Source: Bacillota bacterium (GTDB lineage Bacteria; Bacillota; Clostridia; Lachnospirales; Bianqueaceae). From it: a stretch of 9,422 nucleotides of DNA. The notes beneath the pieces were generated by a model. The model was not told the origin of the DNA. It saw only the letters and a program-made list of their open reading frames with translations, and made no database searches. A program made the position numbers and the translations under genes. Where the stretch lies: NCBI GenBank assembly GCA_017474705.1, contig JAFVHC010000175.1:1-9422 (forward strand). The letters are read 5' to 3'. Shown piece by piece: positions 1 to 7,637 of the stretch. How positions within the stretch are numbered: position 1 is the stretch's first letter; each line of letters begins with the position of its first letter.

Positions 1-261
1 AACGGTTCACAGTTCTTTATCGTACAGACTGAGCAGACATATGAAGCCTATCTGGATCAGTTCGGCCTCAATGACGCACAGAAAGAACTGTTCAAACAGT
101 ATGGCGGAACACCATGGTTGTATCAGGTCCACACCGTCTTCGGACAGGTCTATGAAGGTATGGACGTGGTCGATAAGATCGCCGCTGTAGAGACTGACAG
201 CAACGACAAACCATTGACCGACGTCGTCATCGAACATATAGAAGTCTCGAAATACGAATGA
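1..261 (+). CDS. Cyclophilin-type peptidyl-prolyl cis-trans isomerase, C-terminal part (5' end outside window)
   Basis: Frame 1 is open from the first base to a TGA at 259-261, giving 86 residues of a protein whose start lies upstream of the window. The first residues, NGSQFFIVQ, match the hallmark cyclophilin active-site strand (N-G-S-Q-F-F-I). A second family block, HTVFGQVYEGMDVVDKI, follows around residues 47-63. Between them lies a longer loop containing YGGTPW, which is common in bacterial cyclophilins. The family catalyses cis-trans isomerisation of X-Pro peptide bonds and assists protein folding. Whether this one is cytosolic or a secreted lipoprotein cannot be told, because the N-terminus, which also carries the catalytic arginine region, is missing. 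A hairpin terminator begins six bases after the stop, so this is the last gene of its transcript. Family assignment is secure; the exact paralogue is not. Confidence 0.93.
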   Translation, partial: NGSQFFIVQTEQTYEAYLDQFGLNDAQKELFKQYGGTPWLYQVHTVFGQVYEGMDVVDKIAAVETDSNDKPLTDVVIEHIEVSKYE

Positions 262-266
262 TCGAT

Positions 267-306
267 AAAAGCCGGAGCTTAGATCAAGCCCCGGCTTTTT
301 TGTTTG
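267..306. terminator. Shared intrinsic terminator between the convergent isomerase and oxidoreductase genes
   Basis: AAAAGCCGG at 267-275 pairs with CCGGCTTTT at 291-299. An inner GCTT/AAGC extension (277-280 with 286-289) encloses a short loop. On the plus strand the stem runs into TTTTTTGTTT, a good U-tract for ending the isomerase transcript. On the minus strand it runs into TTTTATC, a weaker tail, which could stop transcripts from the oxidoreductase gene ending at 328. Bidirectional use is inferred from the convergent layout. Confidence 0.88.
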
Positions 307-327
307 GTTCCAAACGCAACGACCCGC

Positions 328-1287
328 TCATTTGCTCGCATCGATCTGATCGAACACTTTCGCGCAGTCGATCGTCGTCTGCCACGGTACGACAGGGCTT
401 TCCAGCAGTCCTTCCCGTACACAGCGTACGACTTCCGTGATCTCATAGGTAAAACCGTTCTGGGTCACAGTATCGGTAAAGGATTCGATCATCGTCCCAT
501 CCGGAGTGTACAGCGCACAGCCCTCCGGCATATTGACGTCCGGCATGATCATATAGCCCTTCGGACCGCGGATCTCGATCTTGTTGGACAGTTCCGCCTC
601 GAAAGACGAGACCAGTTCCGCGATCGTATTGGGAAAGCGCACATAGACGTGATCCGTCATGTCCACACCGCTCGATCCCCAAAGGGCATCCGCCTCCACC
701 CGCTCGACCGGTTCGCCGATGATATAGACGGTCTGTTCATACGTATACACCGTCAGATCTTTGGCCGCACCGCCGCCCAGGGCTGGATTCATATAGCGGT
801 TGATAGGATCCGGATCCGCATGGAAACCGAGTGTCGTATGCACGGTTTCGGGCTGGCCGATCCGCCCTTCCGCCAACCACTGCTTCAGTTTCTGCGTAGG
901 TGGCAGGAACCGGCTCCACATGGCTTCCATCACAAAGACCTGTTCTTTGGCGGCTGCATCGAACGCATCCAGCGCCTCACGGCTGTTCTGGAACATGGCC
1001 TTCTCACAAAGCACCGGAATATGATGTTTAATGCACATCATGGTCAGACGAAAATGATCATTAGGTGTAACGCATATGTACGCTGCATCCGGCTTTTCCT
1101 CGATCAGCATGGTCTCATAATCATCGTATGCCTTGGGGATGCGGTATTTTCCTGCCATCTGCTCTGCTCGTTCCATGCTTTTGCTGGCCACAGCCGTGAT
1201 CTGTACGTCTGGAACACGTCTTGCAGCATCGATGAATTTCGGGGCGATCTTGGCCGCACCTAAGATGACGAATGTGAATGGACGCAT
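328..1287 (-). CDS. Gfo/Idh/MocA-family NAD(P)-dependent oxidoreductase (dihydrodiol-dehydrogenase-like)
   Basis: 319 residues, the usual length for this family. The N-terminal Rossmann fold is marked by ILGAAKIA at residues 8-15; the middle glycine of the classical GxGxxA is alanine, as in many dihydrodiol-dehydrogenase-like members. The dinucleotide-binding half continues to CEKAM at 94-98, where the conserved EKP reads EKA but keeps the lysine. VMEAMWSRFLP at 119-129 and the LGGGAAKD segment near 170-177 are typical of the subgroup that includes trans-1,2-dihydrobenzene-1,2-diol dehydrogenase and sugar dehydrogenases. Asp177 and Tyr181 keep the D-x3-Y spacing of that subgroup's active site. 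The family oxidises or reduces sugars, inositols and related carbonyls; the substrate here is not predictable. An upstream in-frame ATG at 1336-1338 would add 17 residues but lies in the asnB terminator. The chosen ATG (1285-1287) has GGAGG close upstream. The gene follows asnB by 54 bp and may be expressed by read-through. Confidence 0.9.
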   Translation of the reverse strand: MRPFTFVILGAAKIAPKFIDAARRVPDVQITAVASKSMERAEQMAGKYRIPKAYDDYETMLIEEKPDAAYICVTPNDHFRLTMMCIKHHIPVLCEKAMFQNSREALDAFDAAAKEQVFVMEAMWSRFLPPTQKLKQWLAEGRIGQPETVHTTLGFHADPDPINRYMNPALGGGAAKDLTVYTYEQTVYIIGEPVERVEADALWGSSGVDMTDHVYVRFPNTIAELVSSFEAELSNKIEIRGPKGYMIMPDVNMPEGCALYTPDGTMIESFTDTVTQNGFTYEITEVVRCVREGLLESPVVPWQTTIDCAKVFDQIDASK

Positions 1288-1310
1288 GATATTACCTCCG
1301 GTTCTAAAAT

Positions 1311-1336
1311 AAAAGGGAGCATCCCTGCTCCCTTTC
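1311..1336 (-). terminator. Intrinsic terminator after asnB
   Basis: AAAGGGAGC at 1312-1320 and GCTCCCTTT at 1327-1335 form a perfect 9-bp stem with a 6-base loop. Read on the minus strand it starts about six bases after the asnB stop and is followed by TTTTATTTTAG. It lies just upstream of the oxidoreductase ribosome binding site, so it probably reduces rather than abolishes read-through into that gene, unless that gene has a promoter inside the asnB 3' end. Confidence 0.85.
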
Positions 1337-1341
1337 AAGTT

Positions 1342-3177
1342 TCATCGTTTGATAAAATACTCCTCATACCAAAGCAGGAAGGAATAAACCGTATAGATCT
1401 TCCGAGCATGATTCGCTTTTTTCTGATAATGCTCATCCAGCCAGGTATTGAGCAGATCCAGATCGAAGAACTCCGCACAGAAATCCTGGTTGATATAGGC
1501 TTTGACACGGTCGTAATATTTCTCCTCGGTCAGCCAGACACGGAAAGGCACCAGGAAGCCGAGCTTCTTACGGCGCGCCCAATCCTTCGGGATGTGAGAC
1601 AGCGCAGCTTTGCGGAAGGCTTTCTTGGTCGTCATACCGTCGATCTCATACTTGGTATCGATGGTACGGGCCAGCTTCCAGACTTCGCGGTCCAAATAAG
1701 GAACACGCAGCTCCAGTGAATGGGCCATGGTCATCTTGTCGGCCTTCAGCAGGATGTCGTTAGGCAGCCAAAGGTGCATGTCCAGGAACATCATCTGCCG
1801 GGACTGGTCACAGTCCTTGACCTTTTCGAAATAAGGACGCGTCACGTCCTGATAACGCATGGAGCTTTTGTATGCCGGCTTGAGCAAAGCATCCGCCTGT
1901 TCATTGTCCATGATGAACGCCTGGCCGATGTAGGAATTCTTCAGATCCTCCACATTCCGCTGCAGGAAAGCCTGCCCTTTGAAATGCGGGAGTTTGGAAG
2001 CCGCTTTGGCCAGTGCCTTGCGCACCGGATATGGTACGACCTTCTGATAGCGGTTCCCGCCCTTGCTGGGGATGTAGAACTCATACCCGCCGAACATTTC
2101 GTCCGCACCTTCACCGGACAGGACGACCTTGACGTCTTTCGCAGCCAGTTCAGCCAGGAACCACAGCGGAACAGCGGAAAGATTCGCGTGCGGCTCGTCC
2201 GAATGATACTGCACCTTGGGCAGGATATCGAAGAATTCATCCGCAGAGATCATTTTGCTGGCATGCTTCATGTGCAGGATCTCGCTGAGATCTTTAGCAT
2301 AGGTGGTCTCGTCGAAACCGCCGACTCCGAATCCCACCGTATAGGTCTTCATGGGCTTTACGGTAGATGCTATGTAGCTGGAATCGACACCGGCGGACAG
2401 GAAACTGCCCACCTCGACGTCCGCGATCTGATGATAGTCCACGGAATCCAGGATGGTCTTATCGATAGCCTCGACCGTTTCCTCCAGCGTGCGCTGGGTA
2501 GTCTCATACGTCGGATCGAAATATTTGGTCTGCGTAAAAACGCCGTTTTCATAGGTAAAATAGCTGCCGGGCGTCAGCTTGAAGATGCCCTTGAACAAAG
2601 TTTCCGGCAACGCGGAATACTGGAAGATCAGGTACATCTTGACCGCTTCGTGATTGATCTCCTTACGGAACGCCGGATGCGGCAGGAAAGATTTGATCTC
2701 GGAACCAAAGAAAAGCGTATCGTTCATCTTGCCGTAATACAGCGGCTTGATGCCGAAATAATCACGGGCACCGTACAACGTATGCCGTTCTTTATCATAA
2801 ATGATGAAGGAGAACATGCCCCGCAGATGGGAGGCAGCCTCGTTGCCATAGACCTCATAGGACTGCAGTACGACTTCTGTGTCGGAATCTGTCATAAAGG
2901 TGCGGCCGTACTGCTCGATCAGCTCCTTGCGGATCTCCCGGTAATTGTAGATCTCGCCATTGAACACGATGACATATCGGCCATTCGTGCTGTGGATGGG
3001 CTGAGAACCGCCTGCAAGATCGATGATGCTCAGCCGTCGGAATCCCAAAGCGACGTAATCGTCCACAAAGGATCCCGCACTGTCCGGACCGCGATGAGCA
3101 ATGATCTCACTCATCTGCTCCAGGACCTGATTCCGGTCATAATGCCCCGTTCCAAAAAAACCTGCATAACCACACAT
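1342..3177 (-). CDS. asnB: Asparagine synthetase (glutamine-hydrolysing)
   Basis: 611 residues, full length for the bacterial AsnB/AsnO type. It makes asparagine from aspartate, glutamine and ATP in the cytosol. The N-terminal class II glutamine amidotransferase domain (about 1-205) begins MCG, giving the nucleophile Cys2 after Met removal. It also shows HRGPD (28-32), RRLSIID (47-53), NGEIYN (73-78) and SDTE (98-101), the glutamine-binding residues of the family. The synthetase domain carries the PP-loop SAGVDSS at 261-267, where the usual SGG is SAG, then LSGEGADEMFGGYEF and SLELRVPYLDREV, which build the ATP and aspartate site. The ATG is fixed by the need for Cys at position 2, and AAAGG lies about 13 bases upstream. 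It is transcribed away from carB from a strong promoter at 3220-3248 and is followed by a terminator. A related glutamine-dependent amidotransferase acting on another substrate is possible but unlikely given the full motif set. Confidence 0.95.
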   Translation of the reverse strand: MCGYAGFFGTGHYDRNQVLEQMSEIIAHRGPDSAGSFVDDYVALGFRRLSIIDLAGGSQPIHSTNGRYVIVFNGEIYNYREIRKELIEQYGRTFMTDSDTEVVLQSYEVYGNEAASHLRGMFSFIIYDKERHTLYGARDYFGIKPLYYGKMNDTLFFGSEIKSFLPHPAFRKEINHEAVKMYLIFQYSALPETLFKGIFKLTPGSYFTYENGVFTQTKYFDPTYETTQRTLEETVEAIDKTILDSVDYHQIADVEVGSFLSAGVDSSYIASTVKPMKTYTVGFGVGGFDETTYAKDLSEILHMKHASKMISADEFFDILPKVQYHSDEPHANLSAVPLWFLAELAAKDVKVVLSGEGADEMFGGYEFYIPSKGGNRYQKVVPYPVRKALAKAASKLPHFKGQAFLQRNVEDLKNSYIGQAFIMDNEQADALLKPAYKSSMRYQDVTRPYFEKVKDCDQSRQMMFLDMHLWLPNDILLKADKMTMAHSLELRVPYLDREVWKLARTIDTKYEIDGMTTKKAFRKAALSHIPKDWARRKKLGFLVPFRVWLTEEKYYDRVKAYINQDFCAEFFDLDLLNTWLDEHYQKKANHARKIYTVYSFLLWYEEYFIKR

Positions 3178-3219
3178 ATCTATTTTTACCTTTCTGTTTT
3201 GTCATTGTGTGCCGAAAAA

Positions 3220-3248
3220 ACTATAACATTGAAAAGAAGAATTGTCAA
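3220..3248 (-). promoter_or_regulatory. Sigma-A promoter of asnB
   Basis: On the minus strand the -35 TTGACA (3243-3248) is perfect. The spacer is 17 bp, and the -10 is TATAGT (3220-3225), one mismatch from consensus. Predicted transcription start is near 3213, leaving a leader of about 36 bases before the asnB ATG. That is too short for a T-box or other large leader regulator. Confidence 0.85.
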
Positions 3249-3258
3249 TAAAAGCATC

Positions 3259-3287
3259 TTGTCGAAGGCTCGTTCCTGTGGTATCAT
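3259..3287 (+). promoter_or_regulatory. Probable extended -10 promoter of carB
   Basis: TTGTCG (3259-3264, 4 of 6 to consensus), a 17-bp spacer and TATCAT (3282-3287, 5 of 6) preceded by TGG, an extended -10 element. The start site would be near 3294, giving a leader of about 57 bases that contains the inverted repeat at 3312-3333 and the AAGGAG ribosome binding site at 3340-3345. A second, weaker -10-like CATAAT lies at 3314-3319 inside the inverted repeat, so the real start could be further downstream. Confidence 0.6.
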
Positions 3288-3311
3288 AATTCAGGTTAAA
3301 GTAATATGTTA

Positions 3312-3333
3312 TGCATAATTTAATAATTATGCA
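3312..3333. promoter_or_regulatory. AT-rich inverted repeat in the carB leader, possible operator
   Basis: TGCATAATT (3312-3320) and AATTATGCA (3325-3333) are exact 9-base inverted arms around TAAT. The stretch TTAATAATTATGCA (3320-3333) fits the general ARG-box pattern TG(A/C)ATwwwwAT(G/T)CA at 13 of 14 positions, so binding by an ArgR/AhrC-type arginine regulator is possible and would fit the gene's role. This is inference: AT-rich DNA produces such matches easily. An RNA hairpin just upstream of the ribosome binding site is an alternative reading. Confidence 0.4.
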
Positions 3334-3350
3334 ATCAGCAAGGAGCATCC

Positions 3351-6300
3351 ATGAAGCGTACTGACATCCACAAAGTTTTGATCATTGGATCCGGTCCGAT
3401 CATCATCGGTCAGGCCTGTGAGTTCGACTATTCCGGAACACAGGCTTGTAAAGCATTGCGCAGTCTTGGCTATGAGATCGTTCTCGTCAATTCCAACCCT
3501 GCTACCATTATGACCGATCCGGAAACTGCCGACATCACTTATATCGAGCCGCTCAATCTGGAGCGTTTGACGCAGATCATCGAAAAAGAACGTCCTGATG
3601 CGCTGCTTCCCAATCTCGGAGGCCAGTCAGGGCTTAATTTATGTTCAGAACTGTACCAGGCCGGTGTTCTGGACAAGTACGGCGTCAAAGTCATCGGCGT
3701 ACAGGTCGACGCGATCGAACGCGGTGAAGACCGTATCGAATTCAAAAACACGATGAACCAGCTGGGCATCGAAATGGCCCGCAGCGAAGTCGCCTACTCT
3801 GTGCCGCAGGCTGAGGAGATCGCCCAGAAACTGGGATATCCCGTCGTGCTGCGTCCCGCTTATACCATGGGCGGTGCCGGCGGCGGTCTGGTCTATAACG
3901 TAGAAGAACTGCGCACGGTCTGCGCGCGCGGTCTGCAGGCAAGCCTGGTCGGTCAGGTCCTGGTCGAAGAATCCGTCCTCGGGTGGGAAGAACTGGAACT
4001 GGAAGTCGTCCGCGACGCCAAGAACCAGATGATCACCGTCTGCTTCATCGAAAACATCGATCCTCTGGGCATCCACACCGGTGATTCTTTCTGCTCCGCA
4101 CCTATGCTGACCATTTCGGAAGAAGTGCAGCAGCGTTTGCAGGAACAGGCTTACCGCATCGTAGAAGCGATCGAAGTCATCGGCGGTACCAACGTACAGT
4201 TCGCACACGATCCGGTCACGGACCGCGTCATCGTCATCGAGATCAATCCGCGTACCTCCCGTTCCTCTGCTCTGGCTTCCAAAGCGACCGGCTTCCCGAT
4301 CGCCAAGGTCTCCGCTCTTCTGGCCTGCGGCCTGACACTGGATGAGATCCCCTGCGGCAAATATGGTTCTTTGGACAAATACGTACCGGATGGTGATTAC
4401 GTCGTCCTGAAGTTCGCCCGCTGGGCTTTCGGGAAATTCAAAGGTGCCGAGGATAAGCTGGGCACGCAGATGCGCGCCGTCGGCGAAGTCATGAGCATCG
4501 GCAAGACCTATAAAGAAGCTTTCCAGAAAGCGATCCGTTCCCTCGAGATCGGACGCTACGGACTGGGCGGTGCTAAGAATTTCGCGGATATGTCTCTGGA
4601 GGAACTGCTTGGACTTCTGCATGCTCCTTCCAGCGAGCGTCAGTTCATTCTGTACGAAGCCCTTCGTAAAGGCGCTTCCATCGACACGCTCTACGAGATG
4701 ACCAAGATCAAACATTATTTCCTGCAGCAGATGAAGGAACTGGTCGAAGAGGAAGAGAACATCCGCACCTATGCCGGGTCCATGCTTCCGGACGACGTGC
4801 TGAAACAGGCGAAGCTCGATGGCTTCTCCGACCGGTATCTGGCAGGTCTTCTCGGCACTACCGAAGACAAGATCCGCACTGCCCGCGAAGCGATCGGTGT
4901 GACAGAAGGATGGGAAGGCGTTCACGTCAGCGGCACACAGGATTCCGCTTACTACTACTCCTCCTACCATATCGAGGATGACGGCCCTCTGACCGGAGAC
5001 AAACCGAAGATCATGATCCTGGGCGGCGGTCCCAACCGTATCGGACAGGGCATCGAATTCGACTATTGCTGCGTCCACGCTGCACTGGCTCTGAAGAAAC
5101 TCGGCTTTGAGACCATCATCGTCAACTGCAATCCGGAAACGGTCTCTACCGACTATGATACTTCTGACAAGTTGTATTTCGAACCGCTGACGCTGGAAGA
5201 CGTCTTGAGCATCTACCATAAAGAACAGCCTCTTGGCGTGATCGCTCAGTTCGGCGGTCAGACCCCGCTGAATCTGGCGGACTCCCTGAAAGAAAATGGC
5301 GTATCCATCCTCGGCACTTCTCCGGAGACCATCGACATGGCAGAGGATCGCGACCTGTTCCGCGCTATGATGGATCGTCTTGGCATCCCGATGCCTGAAT
5401 CCGGAATGGCTGTCACGGTCGATGACGCTCTTGCCATCGCTGAGAAGATCGGCTATCCCGTCATGGTACGTCCTTCCTTCGTCCTGGGCGGCCGCGGTAT
5501 GGAAGTCGTCTATGATGACGAAGCTCTGCGGTTCTATATGAGTGAGGCGGTAGGCGTCACACCTGATCGTCCCATTCTGATCGACCGTTTCCTGCATCAC
5601 GCGACCGAATGTGAAGCGGATGCCATCAGCGACGGAACATACGTCTATGTGCCCGCAGTCATGGAGCATATCGAACTGGCCGGTATCCACTCTGGCGACT
5701 CCTCCTGCATCCTGCCGCCAAAGAACCTGACGGAAGAACAGATCGCGACCATCAAAGATTACACCACCCGCATCGCACGGGAGATGCACGTCGTCGGTCT
5801 GATGAATATGCAGTATGCCATCGAAGACGGCAAGGTCTTCGTGATCGAAGCCAATCCCCGCGCTTCCCGCACTGTTCCGCTGGTCTCCAAAGTCTGCGGG
5901 ACCAACATGGTGCAGATCGCGACTGATATCATGACGGCACCCTATTCCGGACGGCCTTCGCCGGTACCGGGTCTTAAAGAAAAGAACATTCCATATTATG
6001 GTGTCAAAGAAGCGGTCTTCCCCTTCAACATGTTCCAGGAAGTCGATCCGATCCTCGGGCCGGAGATGCGCTCCACCGGCGAAGTCCTGGGTCTCTCTTC
6101 CAACTTCGGTAAAGCGTACTATAAGGCACAGGAAGCCACACAAGCGCCTCTGCCGCTGGAAGGCACAGTCCTGATCAGCGTCAGCAACCGTGATAAACCT
6201 GAATTACTGGAGATCGCCAAAGGTTTCCATGAACTTGGATTTGACCTCATGGCCACCGGCAATACCTATGCCATGATCACGGAGAATGGGATCCCGGCTC

Positions 6301-6572
6301 GCAAGATCGCCAAGATCCATGAAGGCCGCCCCAATATCCTGGACGCCGTCAAAAACGGAGAGATCCAGCTGATCATCAACACGCCGATCGGCAAAAAGAG
6401 CACCATCGATGACAGTTATATCCGCAAAGCCGCGATCCGCAGCCGCATCCCATATGTGACCACTATGGCAGCTGCAAACGCGACGATGCAGGGCATCAAG
6501 GCCATCAAAGAATCCCTGGGTACCAAGGTGCATTCACTCCAGCGCTACCACGCAAAGATCACAGAAAAATAA
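3351..6572 (+). CDS. carB: Carbamoyl-phosphate synthase large subunit
   Basis: 1073 residues, full length. CarB makes carbamoyl phosphate from bicarbonate, two ATP and ammonia channelled from the glutaminase subunit CarA, feeding arginine and pyrimidine synthesis. The two homologous halves are clear. The first starts VLIIGSGPIIIGQACEFDYS with its ATP-grasp near residues 125-320 (MGGAGGGLVYN; INPRTSRSSALASKATGFP). The second starts KIMILGGGPNRIGQGIEFDY near 551 with its ATP-grasp near 670-870 (VLGGRGMEVVYD; ANPRASRTVPLVSK). The middle oligomerisation segment is the least conserved, as usual. The C-terminal MGS-like allosteric domain (about 935-1073) keeps ATGNT, KIHEGRP and INTP, the phosphate and UMP pocket residues seen in the family. 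The ATG has AAGGAG five bases upstream. carA is not in this window; carB stands alone, divergent from asnB, with its own terminator. Confidence 0.97.
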   Translation: MKRTDIHKVLIIGSGPIIIGQACEFDYSGTQACKALRSLGYEIVLVNSNPATIMTDPETADITYIEPLNLERLTQIIEKERPDALLPNLGGQSGLNLCSELYQAGVLDKYGVKVIGVQVDAIERGEDRIEFKNTMNQLGIEMARSEVAYSVPQAEEIAQKLGYPVVLRPAYTMGGAGGGLVYNVEELRTVCARGLQASLVGQVLVEESVLGWEELELEVVRDAKNQMITVCFIENIDPLGIHTGDSFCSAPMLTISEEVQQRLQEQAYRIVEAIEVIGGTNVQFAHDPVTDRVIVIEINPRTSRSSALASKATGFPIAKVSALLACGLTLDEIPCGKYGSLDKYVPDGDYVVLKFARWAFGKFKGAEDKLGTQMRAVGEVMSIGKTYKEAFQKAIRSLEIGRYGLGGAKNFADMSLEELLGLLHAPSSERQFILYEALRKGASIDTLYEMTKIKHYFLQQMKELVEEEENIRTYAGSMLPDDVLKQAKLDGFSDRYLAGLLGTTEDKIRTAREAIGVTEGWEGVHVSGTQDSAYYYSSYHIEDDGPLTGDKPKIMILGGGPNRIGQGIEFDYCCVHAALALKKLGFETIIVNCNPETVSTDYDTSDKLYFEPLTLEDVLSIYHKEQPLGVIAQFGGQTPLNLADSLKENGVSILGTSPETIDMAEDRDLFRAMMDRLGIPMPESGMAVTVDDALAIAEKIGYPVMVRPSFVLGGRGMEVVYDDEALRFYMSEAVGVTPDRPILIDRFLHHATECEADAISDGTYVYVPAVMEHIELAGIHSGDSSCILPPKNLTEEQIATIKDYTTRIAREMHVVGLMNMQYAIEDGKVFVIEANPRASRTVPLVSKVCGTNMVQIATDIMTAPYSGRPSPVPGLKEKNIPYYGVKEAVFPFNMFQEVDPILGPEMRSTGEVLGLSSNFGKAYYKAQEATQAPLPLEGTVLISVSNRDKPELLEIAKGFHELGFDLMATGNTYAMITENGIPARKIAKIHEGRPNILDAVKNGEIQLIINTPIGKKSTIDDSYIRKAAIRSRIPYVTTMAAANATMQGIKAIKESLGTKVHSLQRYHAKITEK

Positions 6573-6590
6573 CCTTATTTGTAGTAATAC

Positions 6591-6627
6591 AGCCGCAGAT
6601 CCTATACGTTTTCTGCGGCTTTTCTTT
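6591..6627 (+). terminator. Intrinsic terminator after carB
   Basis: AGCCGCAGA (6591-6599) pairs exactly with TCTGCGGCT (6612-6620) around a 12-base loop and runs into TTTCTTTA. It begins 19 bases after the carB stop, so carB is the last gene of its transcript. Confidence 0.87.
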
Positions 6628-6656
6628 ATGTAAATTTATAGTAAAAATTCTGTAAT

Positions 6657-6685
6657 TTGACAATTTTGCAATTAAGTAGTATAAT
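6657..6685 (+). promoter_or_regulatory. Consensus sigma-A promoter of the M23 hydrolase gene
   Basis: TTGACA at 6657-6662, a 17-bp spacer and TATAAT at 6680-6685: a perfect match to the housekeeping promoter. Start is expected near 6692, giving a leader of about 22 bases with AAAGGAGG ending just before the ATG. This implies high, largely constitutive transcription of the gene that is interrupted at 7635. Confidence 0.9.
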
Positions 6686-6713
6686 TATACGTGCATCGCA
6701 AAGGAGGCGTATT

Positions 6714-7637
6714 ATGCGAAACAAACGAGCAATCATAGGGACCGTTCTTTCTGTCTTGATGCTTGTGACCTGCATGGCGCAACCTGTGTTTGCCACGGGG
6801 GATGATGAATCGACTCTGGAAGAATTACAGAAAAAAGAGTCCGAGGTCGAGCAGAAAGAAACGGAAACACAAGAAGAATTAACAAAAGCTCAGAAAAAAG
6901 TAAAGAAAGTTAAAAAGGCAGTCAAGGAACTGGATGAGAAGATCGGTGAAGTTGAAGAGATCATCTTTCAACTGGATGCCGATATCGAGGAGAATCTGGC
7001 ACTCCTTGAGAAAACCAAATCCGAGTTGGAAACTGCCAAAGAGACCGAAGCTGTCTGGTATGAGAAATTAAAGCTTCGTCTCAAAGCGGTCTACGAATCC
7101 GGACAGACCAGTTATCTGGAAGTCCTGCTTCAGGCCGAAAACATGTCGGAGCTGTTCAGTAAAGCGGAATACAGCAAGGATCTGGCAGCATACGATCGTG
7201 AAATCATGGAAAACCTTGGTAACGCCCGTGTTGAGGTCGAAACTAAGGAGAAGGAAGTCAGCAAACAAGAAGCCGTTCTGGAAGAAAACCGCAAGCAGCA
7301 GGAAGAAAAGAAAGCTGAATTGCAGGAAGTCAAGGATGAAAAATCCGCTGAACTGGAATCGCTTCAGGAGGATGCCGATGCCTTGGCGCTCTATGTAGAA
7401 CAACTGCAGGCTGAGCGTGAAGAACTCGCATCCGAGATCGCTGAGACCGCGGCCCGCATCGAAGCGGAACGCAAACGGCAGGAAGAAGAAGCCCGCCGCA
7501 AAGCAGCGGAAGAGGAAGAAGCACGCCGTAAAAAGGCTGAGGAAGAAGCCAGACGTAAAGCTGCTGAAGAAGAAGCCGCCCGTCAGGCTGCCGAAGCCGC
7601 ACAAGCAGAAGAAGAGCAGGATACCGAAGAGGAATAA
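6714..7637 (+). CDS. Secreted coiled-coil protein: N-terminal part of an interrupted CwlO/EnvC-like M23 murein hydrolase
   Basis: 307 residues up to a TAA at 7635-7637. Residues 1-27 form a signal peptide: a basic start (MRNKR), a hydrophobic core and a likely cleavage after VFA at 25-27. Residues 30 to about 240 are a long charged coiled coil of the CwlO/PcsB/EnvC type, including a block around 120-165 with YESGQTSYLEVLLQAENMSE, which resembles the family's helical lobe. In related proteins this region is the docking site for the FtsEX complex, which switches the hydrolase on; that role is inferred here. Residues 255-300 are Arg/Glu/Ala-rich repeats, then an acidic tail. The frame continues after the stop with the M23 domain, so this piece alone is a regulatory part without catalytic activity. 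The ATG at 6714 has AAAGGAGG at ideal distance; an ATG at 6657 overlaps the -35 box and is rejected. Confidence 0.85.
   Translation: MRNKRAIIGTVLSVLMLVTCMAQPVFATGDDESTLEELQKKESEVEQKETETQEELTKAQKKVKKVKKAVKELDEKIGEVEEIIFQLDADIEENLALLEKTKSELETAKETEAVWYEKLKLRLKAVYESGQTSYLEVLLQAENMSELFSKAEYSKDLAAYDREIMENLGNARVEVETKEKEVSKQEAVLEENRKQQEEKKAELQEVKDEKSAELESLQEDADALALYVEQLQAEREELASEIAETAARIEAERKRQEEEARRKAAEEEEARRKKAEEEARRKAAEEEAARQAAEAAQAEEEQDTEEE
7482..7601 (+). repeat. Imperfect tandem repeats coding for EEARRKAAE-type units
   Basis: About four units of 27-30 bases encode EEARRKAAE, EEARRKKAE, EEARRKAAE and a diverged EAARQAAEA. The protein would be a continuous highly charged helix, extending the coiled coil towards the acidic linker. 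Such repeats readily gain or lose units. Here all remain in frame, so they do not explain the stop that follows. Confidence 0.7.

Noticed and set aside
1720..3318. 532-codon open frame on the plus strand opposite asnB
   Set aside because: Antisense to a complete asnB with all motifs; no SD and no recognisable domain. It runs through the asnB promoter.
3294..3350. PyrR-type attenuator or a T-box in the carB leader
   Set aside because: The predicted leader is only about 57 bases and contains no terminator hairpin with a U-tract, nor room for antiterminator structures.
3645..6143. Very long open frame (832 codons) on the minus strand opposite carB
   Set aside because: It is the exact antisense of a certain carB. 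Its product is low in recognisable motifs, rich in Asp/His/Arg/Phe as expected from reversed codons, and it has no ribosome binding site. It is a shadow of codon bias.
6657..6713. Upstream ATG at 6657 as the start of the hydrolase protein
   Set aside because: It overlaps the -35 box of a perfect promoter, has no SD, and would put 19 residues before a proper signal peptide. The ATG at 6714 has AAAGGAGG at ideal spacing.
6765..6776. LVTC in the signal peptide (residues 17-20) as a lipoprotein lipobox
   Set aside because: Thr at -1 is not the usual Gly/Ala/Ser, and a better signal peptidase I site (VFA) follows at 25-27.
7635..7637. TAA read as a sense codon through an altered genetic code
   Set aside because: carB (6570-6572), the M23 frame itself (8106-8108) and the zinc-ribbon gene all end with TAA at the expected family or terminator positions, so TAA is a normal stop here.
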